Positions 1-6,179 of a stretch of DNA of 64,000 nucleotides are shown piece by piece. The notes beneath the pieces are model-generated. The model had not been told where the DNA came from, made no database searches, and saw nothing but the letters and a program-made list of their open reading frames with translations. Numbering within the stretch: position 1 is the stretch's first letter; every line of letters starts with the position of its first letter. This stretch comes from a virus. Made by a program: the position numbers and the translations under genes. The stretch spans positions 1-64,000 of the IMG/VR virus record IMGVR_UViG_3300042503_000209. One strand, 5' to 3'.

Positions 1-189
1 ACTACTAAGGAAGTAACCTTCAAGAACGGTATCAAGCGTACAGTATCCACACAAGCGTCAGACTTGAAGTTCGGATTCTTCGCAGTAGAAAATCCTAGTG
101 AACTAGGGTATGAGAAAGGCGAGAAAGTACCAGTAGTACTATCTGAGTCTTGCATTGACGGTAATCTATATTGGTGTAACCCAGAGTAA
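1..189 (+). CDS. C-terminal part of an unknown protein (cut by window edge)
   Basis: Frame 1 is open from the first base to a TAA at 187-189 and gives 62 residues with no start codon, so the 5' part lies outside the window. The fragment is mixed charged/hydrophobic and ends in a Trp/Cys-containing tail (YWCNPE). It has no signal peptide or membrane segment. I do not recognise it. A long imperfect hairpin starts 12 nt after the stop. Confidence 0.75.
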   Translation, partial: TTKEVTFKNGIKRTVSTQASDLKFGFFAVENPSELGYEKGEKVPVVLSESCIDGNLYWCNPE

Positions 190-200
190 TCTGGGGTGAC

Positions 201-255
201 CATTGGTAGTACACGCAGCTTATCTTTATAGACGAGCTGTGTGTACGTTACCATG
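201..255 (+). other. Long imperfect RNA hairpin downstream of the first gene
   Basis: GTACACGCAGCT (209-220) pairs with AGCTGTGTGTAC (235-246) over 12 bp with one G-T wobble, and the stem continues outward as CAT-GGTA against TACCATG with small bulges. The loop is 14 nt. No T-tract follows, so it is not a textbook terminator. It may be an mRNA 3' stabiliser or part of a noncoding RNA. The rest of 190-329 holds a direct repeat of ACCGTATAC (near 277 and 288) and no ORF. Confidence 0.55.
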
Positions 256-329
256 TACTCTACCGTTACTAACCACCGTATACTTCACCGTATACACTAT
301 CTATTCATCCATCACTAAATTTATTTCTT

Positions 330-482
330 ATGTTAAGATCTAAAACTCTTATGTTTCATACCTGGGAAGTATTCCGCAACTGGTATGCATACATGAAAAC
401 TAGCTTTAACAAGCTCAGACTTGTACTTGCTAGACTAGCACCAGGTTATAATTCCAAAGTGTTAGTAGTTATTACGTACTAA
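330..482 (+). CDS. Small basic protein, 50 aa
   Basis: ATG TTA AGA to TAA gives 50 residues. The protein is rich in Arg/Lys and aromatics (HTWEVFRNWYAYMK) with a hydrophobic C-terminal third, and looks like an amphipathic helical peptide. The A/T-rich leader (TTTATTTCTT before ATG) matches other starts in the window. It lies between a structured stretch (190-300) and the membrane protein at 603. The only support is an intact frame in an otherwise empty gap and its plausible composition. Function unknown. Confidence 0.4.
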   Translation: MLRSKTLMFHTWEVFRNWYAYMKTSFNKLRLVLARLAPGYNSKVLVVITY

Positions 483-602
483 CTGATTGATTATCAGAGA
501 GTTTGTGTGTGGTAGGAAACTGTCACACTACTTCTTTATATCTTCCTAACCTGCTATTTATACCAACCGTTAAGCGGATTAAATAGCTATAACTTATTAG
601 TC

Positions 603-821
603 ATGAAGTCTATCATTCTTATTACAACGTATTTAGCGTCATTTGTTCTGTTCTTCTTTATTATATCTAGTATTGGACTACTATGGTCTACACCAGCTGA
701 GATATATACAGACAAGACTTGGTTCATGGTTTACTCCTTATTCCTAGGTTGGTGGTTAGCCATCTTCCCAGCTCGTGAGTATTACATTAAGAACCATGAA
801 CACTTTGAACAAGTATTTTAG
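603..821 (+). CDS. Small two-helix membrane protein, 72 aa
   Basis: Residues about 3-28 form a strong hydrophobic helix (IILITTYLASFVLFFFII) and residues about 42-56 a second Trp-rich one (VYSLFLGWWLAIFP), followed by a short charged tail. It is therefore predicted to be an inner-membrane hairpin. It is the first of a run of tiny proteins (603-3056) of the kind phages often place in early regions for host take-over. The upstream gap 483-602 has a hairpin (CTATTTA with TAAATAG enclosing CCG-TTAAG-CGG). No family recognised. Confidence 0.75.
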   Translation: MKSIILITTYLASFVLFFFIISSIGLLWSTPAEIYTDKTWFMVYSLFLGWWLAIFPAREYYIKNHEHFEQVF

Positions 822-824
822 AGA

Positions 825-901
825 GCTCATTTTTGAACCCTTCTGTATAGTAGTTATATAGTATTATATATTACTATACTAGGGGGCTCAAATATGAACC
901 C
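825..901 (+). repeat. Pair of GCTCA-N(4)-TGAACCC elements flanking a hairpin
   Basis: GCTCATTTTTGAACCC (825-840) recurs as GCTCAAATATGAACCC (886-901). Each copy has a TCA-N4-TGA dyad, and the second is a longer imperfect palindrome (GGG..TCA-aata-TGA.CCC). Between them TATAGTA (846-852) can pair with TACTATA (872-878). The spacing and dyads suggest a regulator-binding or RNA-structural element in front of the next small genes. Its role is inferred. Confidence 0.45.
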
Positions 902-988
902 ATGAAACAGGAGTTTATCTGGTCTACTTCATTGATCAGAGGCTTTGTAGATAGAGGCATAAAATCTACAACTTACACTTTCTTATAA
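902..988 (+). CDS. Possible 28-aa peptide
   Basis: An ATG directly after the second GCTCA/TGAACCC element opens a 28-codon frame ending in TAA, 4 nt before the next start. The peptide (MKQEFIWSTSLIRGF...) has no recognisable feature. The tight spacing to the following gene is the only argument for translation; it could instead be a leader peptide or untranslated RNA. Confidence 0.25.
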   Translation: MKQEFIWSTSLIRGFVDRGIKSTTYTFL

Positions 989-992
989 AGCA

Positions 993-1133
993 ATGCACAG
1001 ACAGAAACAAACTAGAATTCTCAAAGCAATTAGTAACATAGCCTTTATAGTGGGACTAGTTACTATAACATGTTTGCTGGTAATATGGTGGATCAAGTTC
1101 ATCAAGCACTTTCCAGTTATAGAAATGTATTAA
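993..1133 (+). CDS. Single-pass membrane peptide, 46 aa
   Basis: The frame encodes a basic N-terminus (MHRQKQTRILK), one strong transmembrane helix at about residues 16-35 (AFIVGLVTITCLLVIWW) and a short Lys-containing tail. The positive-inside rule puts the N-terminus in the cytoplasm. It ends 4 nt before the start of the gene at 1138, so the two are probably co-translated. Function unknown. Confidence 0.6.
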   Translation: MHRQKQTRILKAISNIAFIVGLVTITCLLVIWWIKFIKHFPVIEMY

Positions 1134-1137
1134 AGAT

Positions 1138-1485
1138 ATGTATGGATGGTTAGCCCTGGAGATAACGTCAAAGGGGAACATCTATCAGACAATTGTCTAT
1201 ATGAATAAGACAAAATTCTTTCAAAAGTATGGTCATCTATTGGTACAAGTTAACAATGATGATCCACAAACTGGTGATTACATGCTGTACTACCCAGAAG
1301 AGAAGTACATTGCTAAGCAGTATTTAGACAATGGTTACATGGTTGCCTCAGTATATGAGGTAGAAGATGATGAAGATAATGTAGAGTTAGACAACGACAT
1401 TAGTGATTCACATCATAAAATAGGACTATTAATTTTATCAAAACCTCATCTAAACAACAATCCAAATGGAAAAAACTCTAATTAG
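1138..1485 (+). CDS. Acidic protein of unknown function, 115 aa
   Basis: Residues 1-85 alternate beta-type stretches (GWLALEITSKGNIYQTIVYM, KYGHLLVQV), followed by an acidic run (EVEDDEDNVELDND) and a Ser/Asn-rich tail. It is soluble with no signal peptide. It overlaps the next small gene by 20 nt in another frame, which is typical of translational coupling in this left arm. Not recognised. Confidence 0.7.
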   Translation: MYGWLALEITSKGNIYQTIVYMNKTKFFQKYGHLLVQVNNDDPQTGDYMLYYPEEKYIAKQYLDNGYMVASVYEVEDDEDNVELDNDISDSHHKIGLLILSKPHLNNNPNGKNSN

Positions 1486-1630
1486 AAGTAAGACAGTTAC
1501 TCTAAAATTCATTCCAAACACAGTATTATTTGGTTTTAGCTATGACAAACCAGATTTGTTTGTAGCGTTTCTATGTTTTTTAATGGAATTCAACTTCCGT
1601 AAAGCAAAGAAAGGACCAAGCACCTTTTAA
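1466..1630 (+). CDS. Small hydrophobic/basic protein, 54 aa
   Basis: This ATG lies inside the end of the previous gene (20-nt overlap, different frame) and the frame runs to TAA with 54 residues. The middle is hydrophobic (LFVAFLCFLMEF) and the tail basic (RKAKKGPSTF). It may be a peripheral or single-pass membrane peptide. A terminator-like hairpin follows at 1648, which makes this the likely last gene of the 993-1630 operon. Confidence 0.55.
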   Translation: MEKTLIRSKTVTLKFIPNTVLFGFSYDKPDLFVAFLCFLMEFNFRKAKKGPSTF

Positions 1631-1647
1631 GATTTTCATAAGGCAAG

Positions 1648-1685
1648 CAAGCTCCTGCGTTTCTACGTGGGGGCTCTATTTTCTT
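1648..1685 (+). terminator. Probable intrinsic terminator
   Basis: AGCTCC pairs with GGGGCT (one wobble) and an inner CGT pairs with ACG. The hairpin is followed by a CTATTTTCTT tract. It closes the 993-1630 group. Confidence 0.55.
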
Positions 1686-1704
1686 AACCACTAAATCAAT
1701 TACA

Positions 1705-1836
1705 TTGAAGAAGTTATTAATCATTAGCATTATTAGTATGCTAGGAACAAGTTGTGTAGTTTACAACCCTTACAAACCACATCCACCAAAACAATATAGA
1801 TGTGTAGTAGGTAAAGTAAACTATTGGCAACGCTAA
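1705..1836 (+). CDS. Small lipoprotein with TTG start, 43 aa
   Basis: From TTG at 1705 the frame gives a classical lipoprotein signal: two Lys, a hydrophobic core (LLIISIISML) and a lipobox ending GTSC at residue 17. A 26-residue mature part rich in Pro, Tyr and basic residues follows. There is no ATG in this position; TTG is inferred because the signal peptide begins exactly there. Signal peptidase II would cleave before Cys17 and anchor the peptide to the envelope. Tiny phage lipoproteins sometimes act in superinfection exclusion or as outer spanins; neither role is shown here. Confidence 0.55.
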   Translation: MKKLLIISIISMLGTSCVVYNPYKPHPPKQYRCVVGKVNYWQR

Positions 1837-1848
1837 AATAAAAATTAT

Positions 1849-2220
1849 ATGGTAAAAAAATTTTATCAAGAAGAAGATGGACGCTGGTATATAAATCTAC
1901 CAGAGTACATAGAATCAGGTATTGGAACAAAATCCAATCTTGAAATGGTAGCTGGTGCAGATACATTCTTATCTACATTAGCTCAAGGTGAAACATCAAT
2001 CACCCTTAAATTTACAGATGAAGACTTTGCTGGTAGTCATGTACAACTAGTCAGATCTTCAAATCATGGTTATACATCTGAATTAATAGATGATGTAGAA
2101 CTAGATGCAGGTGCATGGTATACAGTCAAAGACTACGATCATGATTTATGGTTGTGTCCTGTTGTATTGTATTTATTTAACAATACTTATCCAGAAAACA
2201 TATTTATTGAAATCCTTTAA
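1849..2220 (+). CDS. Conserved protein, resembles DUF6717
   Basis: The 123-aa product has Trp/Tyr-rich beta-strand patterns (GRWYINLPEYIESG) and a central NLEMVAGADTFLSTL segment that I remember from Bacteroidota proteins labelled DUF6717. It is soluble with no signal peptide, and starts 12 nt after the lipoprotein stop. The family name is from memory and its function is unknown. Confidence 0.75.
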   Translation: MVKKFYQEEDGRWYINLPEYIESGIGTKSNLEMVAGADTFLSTLAQGETSITLKFTDEDFAGSHVQLVRSSNHGYTSELIDDVELDAGAWYTVKDYDHDLWLCPVVLYLFNNTYPENIFIEIL

Positions 2221-2230
2221 TCATTCAAAC

Positions 2231-2815
2231 ATGAAAGAATTTACTTTTACTAGCCCTCTTACTGGTGATGTTATACCATTAGCCGTAAGTTTAAGAAAGT
2301 ACAACAATGGTAGAACAGCCATTGAGTTATTAGAAATGGATCCTGCATACGGTTATTATCCGTATGCTACAGCAACAGTTAATGTACCAGAAGTATTATT
2401 AGCTGACAATGAAGTCTTAGTTAAAGACTATTCAGAGAACGAAGGTGTATTAGACTTCCTTATTAAGTACAATATAGTTACACCAACACCTAATGGCGTA
2501 CATTCAGGGTTTGTATGGTTACCAGTAGCCATTCTAAACGATGAATCTGTATGGGGTGATGTACCTAATGCATATTGTATGAACGAAGAGCCTGAATATG
2601 ATCGTAAACCTTTGGTTGCATCTTATGTTAATGTTGATAATGTAACCAGCACTCCAAATAGTAATGGTTGGATATCAATGAACAACTTAGATCCGGCACC
2701 AGATGAAATAGATACTAATACAGGTAAATCTATGTGGATTATTAAAGATTACAAGATATGGGCTAATAGCTATCAAGAAGCATTACAATTATTACCAATG
2801 ATTGAATCATTCTAA
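2231..2815 (+). CDS. Conserved protein, resembles DUF4313
   Basis: I place the start at the ATG at 2231, 10 nt after the previous stop, because the reading frame upstream of it overlaps the previous gene and reads as noncoding. The 194-aa product carries a YGYYPYATATVNVPEVLL strand pair followed by VKDYSENEGVLDFLIK, a pattern I associate with DUF4313 proteins of Bacteroidota mobile elements. It probably forms one soluble alpha/beta domain. Function unknown. Confidence 0.75.
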   Translation: MKEFTFTSPLTGDVIPLAVSLRKYNNGRTAIELLEMDPAYGYYPYATATVNVPEVLLADNEVLVKDYSENEGVLDFLIKYNIVTPTPNGVHSGFVWLPVAILNDESVWGDVPNAYCMNEEPEYDRKPLVASYVNVDNVTSTPNSNGWISMNNLDPAPDEIDTNTGKSMWIIKDYKIWANSYQEALQLLPMIESF

Positions 2816-2825
2816 ATCATAGCAT

Positions 2826-3056
2826 ATGAAGCCTATTAATAAATTTACAGTTGCTGTAATAGTGATCTTATTATTATGCATATCTGTATCTTATTATAAT
2901 GTATTAAAGCATTATCAAATACAAAATGTTAAATATGACTTTCCAGAAGAGTTTAATCCTGAGACTATTTCTCAGGATAGAACAAAACCAACAGAAATGA
3001 TGGTCATTTACGATACTGTTAGTAACAAGTACGTATTTGAATTCATGGATAAGTAA
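2826..3056 (+). CDS. Membrane-anchored small protein, 76 aa
   Basis: A single N-terminal helix (about residues 8-25, VAVIVILLLCISVSYY) anchors a 50-residue polar domain ending in a beta hairpin (MMVIYDTVSNKYVFEF). It has a signal-anchor-like topology with no clear cleavage site. It starts 10 nt after the preceding gene and is the last protein before the structured stretch 3060-3320. Confidence 0.7.
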   Translation: MKPINKFTVAVIVILLLCISVSYYNVLKHYQIQNVKYDFPEEFNPETISQDRTKPTEMMVIYDTVSNKYVFEFMDK

Positions 3057-3059
3057 TAT

Positions 3060-3318
3060 AAAGAAGGTGAGGGTAGCAATAGCTATCGTGGGCAAGCTCT
3101 TGTCCAAACCAATCGGACTTAGGATACTGATCAACCATGAGCTGCTGTAGTTGATGACGACTACCGTGACGGGGGTAATGAAAGCAGAAGCTTACAGTGA
3201 TTAACTTCACGTAAGATAAGTAGACGTTAGTAATTATACAATACCGAGACTATCAGCATAGCTGTTTAGAAGTAGGAAACTCCAATCATAATCAGTACGT
3301 CAAGCTGATTGTTTTTAA
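3060..3318 (+). ncRNA. Putative structured noncoding RNA
   Basis: No plausible ORF lies here, yet the sequence holds a series of compact hairpins: 3072-3087 (GGTAGC/GCTATC), 3090-3105 (GGGCAA/TTGTCC), 3130-3155 (ATCAAC/GTTGAT), 3162-3177 (TACC/GGTA) and 3191-3215 (CTTAC-GTGA/TCAC-GTAAG with one bulged A). A terminator at 3290-3320 ends it. The density of stable stems is far above that of the other intergenic gaps. I infer a transcribed RNA of about 260 nt, or a long 3'/5' UTR. I could not place it in a known RNA family. Confidence 0.45.
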
Positions 3319-3320
3319 AT
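3290..3320 (+). terminator. Intrinsic terminator
   Basis: AATCAG (3290-3295) pairs with CTGATT (3305-3310) around a 9-nt loop and is followed directly by GTTTTTAAATTTT. It ends the structured region and precedes the gene at 3345. Confidence 0.65.
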
Positions 3321-3344
3321 TTTCATTCATAAACATAATCAATT

Positions 3345-3965
3345 ATGTCATTTAGAGATAGTAAATTCAACCACGCAGAAGATAATTTCCATTTAGCATT
3401 AGGAGTTACTTCTGAAATTAAAACTATATGCAGAGAACGTATATTCTTTGCATCACTTAGTAATGCTTTACAAGCAGATGAACTGTTTGATGATATGGAA
3501 GAAGCACCAAAAGAGTTTAAAACCGTAACAGGTGACTTACAAAGGTTAATATCTATGATTACAAATCCAATTGAGTATGATTATACTCTTCTTGTATTCA
3601 TGATGTACCAGCGTATGGCAAAAGAGGTGTATGTTCATTATAAAAATGCCAAAGAAGATCCAGTTGCTTCTCGTGAAGAGCAAATTAAAATGGAGATTAT
3701 TAAAGGTATAATGAAGCTTAAAGAAATGAAAGATCGTGAAGAATCTGGTGAAAGTAATACAGATGATGATGATGATAGTATTGAAGTATTAAGTAAAGAA
3801 AGTATTACAGAACGTATTAACTTGATTAAAAAGAGTGGATACAATTTTGATAAATATTTAAATCTTTTACGTAGTACAGATATTATTAGTTCACGTAATA
3901 AAAAGTCAGATTTTGATATAAGTGATCTTTTATCAGGATTATTTTCAAAAGATGATGATGACTAG
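3345..3965 (+). CDS. Unknown helical acidic protein, 206 aa
   Basis: The product is mostly alpha-helical. An N-terminal half rich in amphipathic helices (IKTICRERIFFASLSNALQADELFDDM, YDYTLLVFMMYQRMAKEVY) is followed by a charged coiled-coil-like stretch (IKMEIIKGIMKLKEMKDREESGE) and two acidic Asp runs, the second at the very C-terminus (KDDDD). An acidic C-terminal tail is also seen in SSB-like and scaffold-like proteins, but I see no defining motif. Stop codon TAG. Confidence 0.8.
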   Translation: MSFRDSKFNHAEDNFHLALGVTSEIKTICRERIFFASLSNALQADELFDDMEEAPKEFKTVTGDLQRLISMITNPIEYDYTLLVFMMYQRMAKEVYVHYKNAKEDPVASREEQIKMEIIKGIMKLKEMKDREESGESNTDDDDDSIEVLSKESITERINLIKKSGYNFDKYLNLLRSTDIISSRNKKSDFDISDLLSGLFSKDDDD

Positions 3966-3992
3966 TTTTTCATAGAGGGTTAACAAGGTGTT

Positions 3993-4026
3993 AGAAGGAA
4001 GAGATTATGTCTCTCCCATTCTTTTT
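3993..4026 (+). terminator. Intrinsic terminator
   Basis: AGAAGGAAGAGA pairs imperfectly with TCTCTCCCATTCT, followed by TTTTTAACTTT. It separates the gene ending at 3965 from the HTH gene at 4055. Confidence 0.55.
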
Positions 4027-4054
4027 AACTTTCTAAAATTTAAGAACCACACTT

Positions 4055-4342
4055 ATGAAGTTTAATAATCCTCGTATACAAAAAGGTTTTGGTCAAGCTA
4101 CGAGTTTAGTAATGCGTGATCCTGAAATATCTTTACGAGACAAAGGTTTATATGCATATTTATGTACTTACGCTAATGCTACTAACAATGAATTAGTAGT
4201 AAGTGTACATAGAATGGCATCAGAATGTGGTATCACTACGTCAACTGTCAAACGTTCACTTGAATCTCTAGAAGAAAAAGGTGTAATAGCACGTATATAT
4301 CAAGGACCTAGAGTTACAAAGCTTACAGTTATATTAAAATAA
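4055..4342 (+). CDS. Winged helix-turn-helix protein (replication/transcription regulator type)
   Basis: The 95-aa product is a single winged-HTH domain. An N-terminal strand region (FGQATSLVMRDPEISLRDKGLYAYLCTYA) resembles the start of phage replication-initiator and DnaD-like HTH proteins. The recognition helix pattern follows (VSVHRMASECGITTSTVKRSLESLEEKGVIARI), with a wing at the C-terminus. It should bind DNA as a regulator or initiator accessory. It stands alone between a terminator and the structured RNA region, so it is a good candidate regulator of that region, though this is only proximity. Confidence 0.8.
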   Translation: MKFNNPRIQKGFGQATSLVMRDPEISLRDKGLYAYLCTYANATNNELVVSVHRMASECGITTSTVKRSLESLEEKGVIARIYQGPRVTKLTVILK

Positions 4343-4344
4343 TA

Positions 4345-4863
4345 TGGGTCTCATTATAATTTCACATAAGAAGTCTAGCTTGCAAAACTAGAATGTATTA
4401 TTGGGAGTTAGAGACCCACCCTTCTTTAAGGCAAGTGGGACCTGTGCACATATATTAGGTGTAAATACACGCTAGTATATGAATAAGTCCTTGTCCCCAC
4501 GCCATGTTATTGAGAGCTATGTGATTATATAAAGATAGTACTAGTCGCTTAAACTAGCCCGCTTGACATATATGATGCATAGTTCTCATACCTTATTAAC
4601 TGATTACAGTAACATCATATAAGTCGTATGTGGCTTGGCCCAGCATTGGTCTGCTGTAATAGTTAATTAATTAAAGTCTGATCCCAGGAGCTAAATAGCG
4701 TATTAACTAAATTAGTCAGGGCAGTATCAAGTGAGCGGTTCCGTCACTCAGTAGTACGACATGATGATAGAGCTCCGTCAAACGAACAGTGGTCATACCT
4801 AGTAACAGTCGATCAGAACAGCACTAGACCCATAAGAACTATGGAACCCTGGGATAGACTTTT
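4345..4863 (+). ncRNA. Cluster of tandem structured RNA modules
   Basis: This is a 520-nt gene-free stretch made of back-to-back modules, each closed by a long stem. A: 4345-4418, 8-bp TGGGTCTC/GAGACCCA, with two inner arms (TTAT/ATAA at 4354-4369 and CTAG/CTAG around 4377-4391). B: 4430-4503, GGC..GTGGGAC with GTCCCCACGCC, and an inner GTGT-AAAT-ACAC arm. C: 4512-4587, 10 bp plus 8 bp stem, apical CTAGT-(7)-ACTAG. D: 4595-4667, 14 bp with one bulged G. E: 4673-4862, 15 bp with a bulged G, enclosing GGAGCT/AGCTCC and smaller hairpins. Modules A-D are 73-76 nt, tRNA-like in size, but none has a T-loop consensus. E is followed by TTTTAATT, so transcription may end there. Family unknown. Confidence 0.55.
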
Positions 4864-4903
4864 AATTCTGTATTTATTAATAATTCCATATAAATTCATT
4901 TAA

Positions 4904-5638
4904 ATGAAAGATTCTAAAGTAGTAGGAAAAATCTTCCAAACAAAAAACTATGATCAGTTTAAGTATAGAGCTGATAATAGACCTGTGGACGCATCAAACG
5001 TACACAAATTGGTTAAAAGCTTTGAAGTAATGGGACAAAAAATTCCAATCAAAGTAGACTCTAGTATGAATGTACTAGACGGGCAACATCGTTTAAAAGC
5101 ATGTGTGCAGTTAAAAATTCCAGTAATTTTCATCATTGATGATGAAGATATGACAACATCAGAAATTGCACAACTTCAAGCTACTACTAAAAAGTGGACA
5201 TATGAAGACTATGCACATAGTTTTGCTAATGATGAAAATTTGGTAGATTACAGATTGTATAACAACTTCTGTAGTGTATATTCAGAGTTTCCACATAGCA
5301 CTGCTATTCTTATGTTAGGTAATCAGCGTACAGCTGGTGGTAACGCAGACCAAGTCTTTAAATCAGGTAAATTTAAGATTAAAAGTTTTGCTAAAGCTAA
5401 GCATATTGCTGAAACTTTAAGAAAGATGTCTATTTATTACAAAAACTACAATCGTAAAGGTTTTGTATCATCTATTATTGTGATGATGAACCATAAAGAT
5501 TATAGCGAAGAAAGACTATTTAGAAAGCTTCCAAAGCGTTGTAAAGAAATTCATGACTTCAGTAAAACAGAAGATTATTTGGATACTTTACAAGATATCT
5601 ATAACTGGAAAGAAACTAAGAAAGTCTATTTTCATTAA
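4904..5638 (+). CDS. ParB/Srx-fold nuclease-like protein
   Basis: The N-terminal 100 residues show the ParB-like pattern: a recognition strand, VHKLVKSFEVMGQKIPIKV, then VLDGQHRLKACVQLKIPVIFII, where G-Q-H-R is the diagnostic ParB/sulfiredoxin-fold box. The C-terminal 140 residues are helical and basic with no HTH that I can recognise. Stand-alone ParB-fold proteins in phages act as DNA-binding proteins, CTP-binding clamps or nucleases; which applies here cannot be told from sequence. It starts directly after the structured RNA cluster. Confidence 0.8.
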   Translation: MKDSKVVGKIFQTKNYDQFKYRADNRPVDASNVHKLVKSFEVMGQKIPIKVDSSMNVLDGQHRLKACVQLKIPVIFIIDDEDMTTSEIAQLQATTKKWTYEDYAHSFANDENLVDYRLYNNFCSVYSEFPHSTAILMLGNQRTAGGNADQVFKSGKFKIKSFAKAKHIAETLRKMSIYYKNYNRKGFVSSIIVMMNHKDYSEERLFRKLPKRCKEIHDFSKTEDYLDTLQDIYNWKETKKVYFH

Positions 5639-5639
5639 A

Positions 5640-5891
5640 AATATTACTAGATTGAAGTTTGGATGGTATAAACACCAATCGTCCACATATGTCCTCTTAG
5701 TATTGCACTGTAGAGAGCCATTGCTTAACTGGTCATCTAGTAGCAGTTGATGAAGTGCTAGGTCTGGAAGCTACTTATATATATCCTAGTAGCAAAAGCA
5801 GAATAATACAAAGGTAAATTTTTCCAGGTCTGAACCGTATATGTTAGTCAACGAACCAAAAGTGGTGGGAGTAAAATCTCACCACTTTTTT
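5640..5891 (+). ncRNA. Possible noncoding RNA ending in a strong terminator
   Basis: This gap of about 220 nt has no credible ORF but holds nested pairings: GGA-GGT (5661-5667) with ACC-TCC; GCACT (5705-5709) with AGTGC (5754-5758) enclosing AACTG/CAGTT; and TGCTAGG (5756-5762), which can alternatively pair with CCTAG or TAGCA at 5785-5794. The two uses of 5756-5762 are mutually exclusive. A perfect terminator closes the stretch. It is the weakest of the three structured regions and could also be a regulated 5' leader. Confidence 0.35.
5858..5891 (+). terminator. Strong intrinsic terminator
   Basis: AGTGGTGGGA (5861-5870) pairs with TCTCACCACT (5877-5886) across a 6-nt loop, with flanking A and T runs extending the stem. 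It overlaps what would be the 5' end of a longer frame from ATG 5841 and so decides the start of the next gene. Confidence 0.8.
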
Positions 5892-5903
5892 AAATTTAAA
5901 TCT

Positions 5904-6179
5904 ATGGATAAAGAATTGTTATTACTCTGTAGCTGTTACAGCCCAGAGCATCAAATTATTATACATTTAGATGAAGGTGGTGATTTATATCCACCAGAAG
6001 CATTTGTGCATGTACACTTAGTAAAACGATCCTTTTGGTATCGTGTTAAGTATGCAACAAAATATATATTTGGATTTAAATCCAGGTACGGTGCATGGGA
6101 CGAATTTATCCTAGATAAAACTCATGCAGAATCTCTTAGAAAAATAGCTAAACACTTAAATGATGAAACAGTATACTAA
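5904..6179 (+). CDS. Unknown protein, 91 aa
   Basis: An in-frame ATG at 5841 lies upstream of the terminator hairpin, so I choose ATG 5904 (MDKELLLLC), which follows the T-tract in an A/T-rich leader. The product has beta-type strands (QIIIHLDEGG) and a basic aromatic stretch (VKRSFWYRVKYATKYIFGF) that may touch membrane or nucleic acid. It overlaps the next gene by 20 nt. Not recognised. Confidence 0.7.
   Translation: MDKELLLLCSCYSPEHQIIIHLDEGGDLYPPEAFVHVHLVKRSFWYRVKYATKYIFGFKSRYGAWDEFILDKTHAESLRKIAKHLNDETVY

Noticed and set aside
1733-1966. 77-codon - frame across the lipoprotein and DUF6717-like genes
   Set aside because: It is antisense to two better-supported frames and has no leader or conserved pattern.
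3136-3200. Hammerhead-ribozyme-like order: TTGATGA, a hairpin, then GAAA and a short stem
   Set aside because: The essential first C of CUGAUGA is a T, and the cleavage-site geometry does not close properly, so an active hammerhead is unlikely.
4345-4418. A 73-nt stretch with a 7-8 bp acceptor-like stem and an anticodon-like arm (TTGCAAA loop on +, TTTGCAA loop on -)
   Set aside because: Neither strand has a T-loop consensus, a paired T-arm of 5 bp or a D-loop GG. I therefore describe it as a module of the RNA cluster and not as a tRNA.
5553-5750. 65-codon + frame after the ParB-like gene
   Set aside because: It overlaps the real gene by 86 nt in another frame and ends in a Ser run from structured DNA.
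5841-5903. Longer start for the gene at 5904 (ATG 5841)
   Set aside because: The extra 21 codons run straight through a perfect terminator hairpin.
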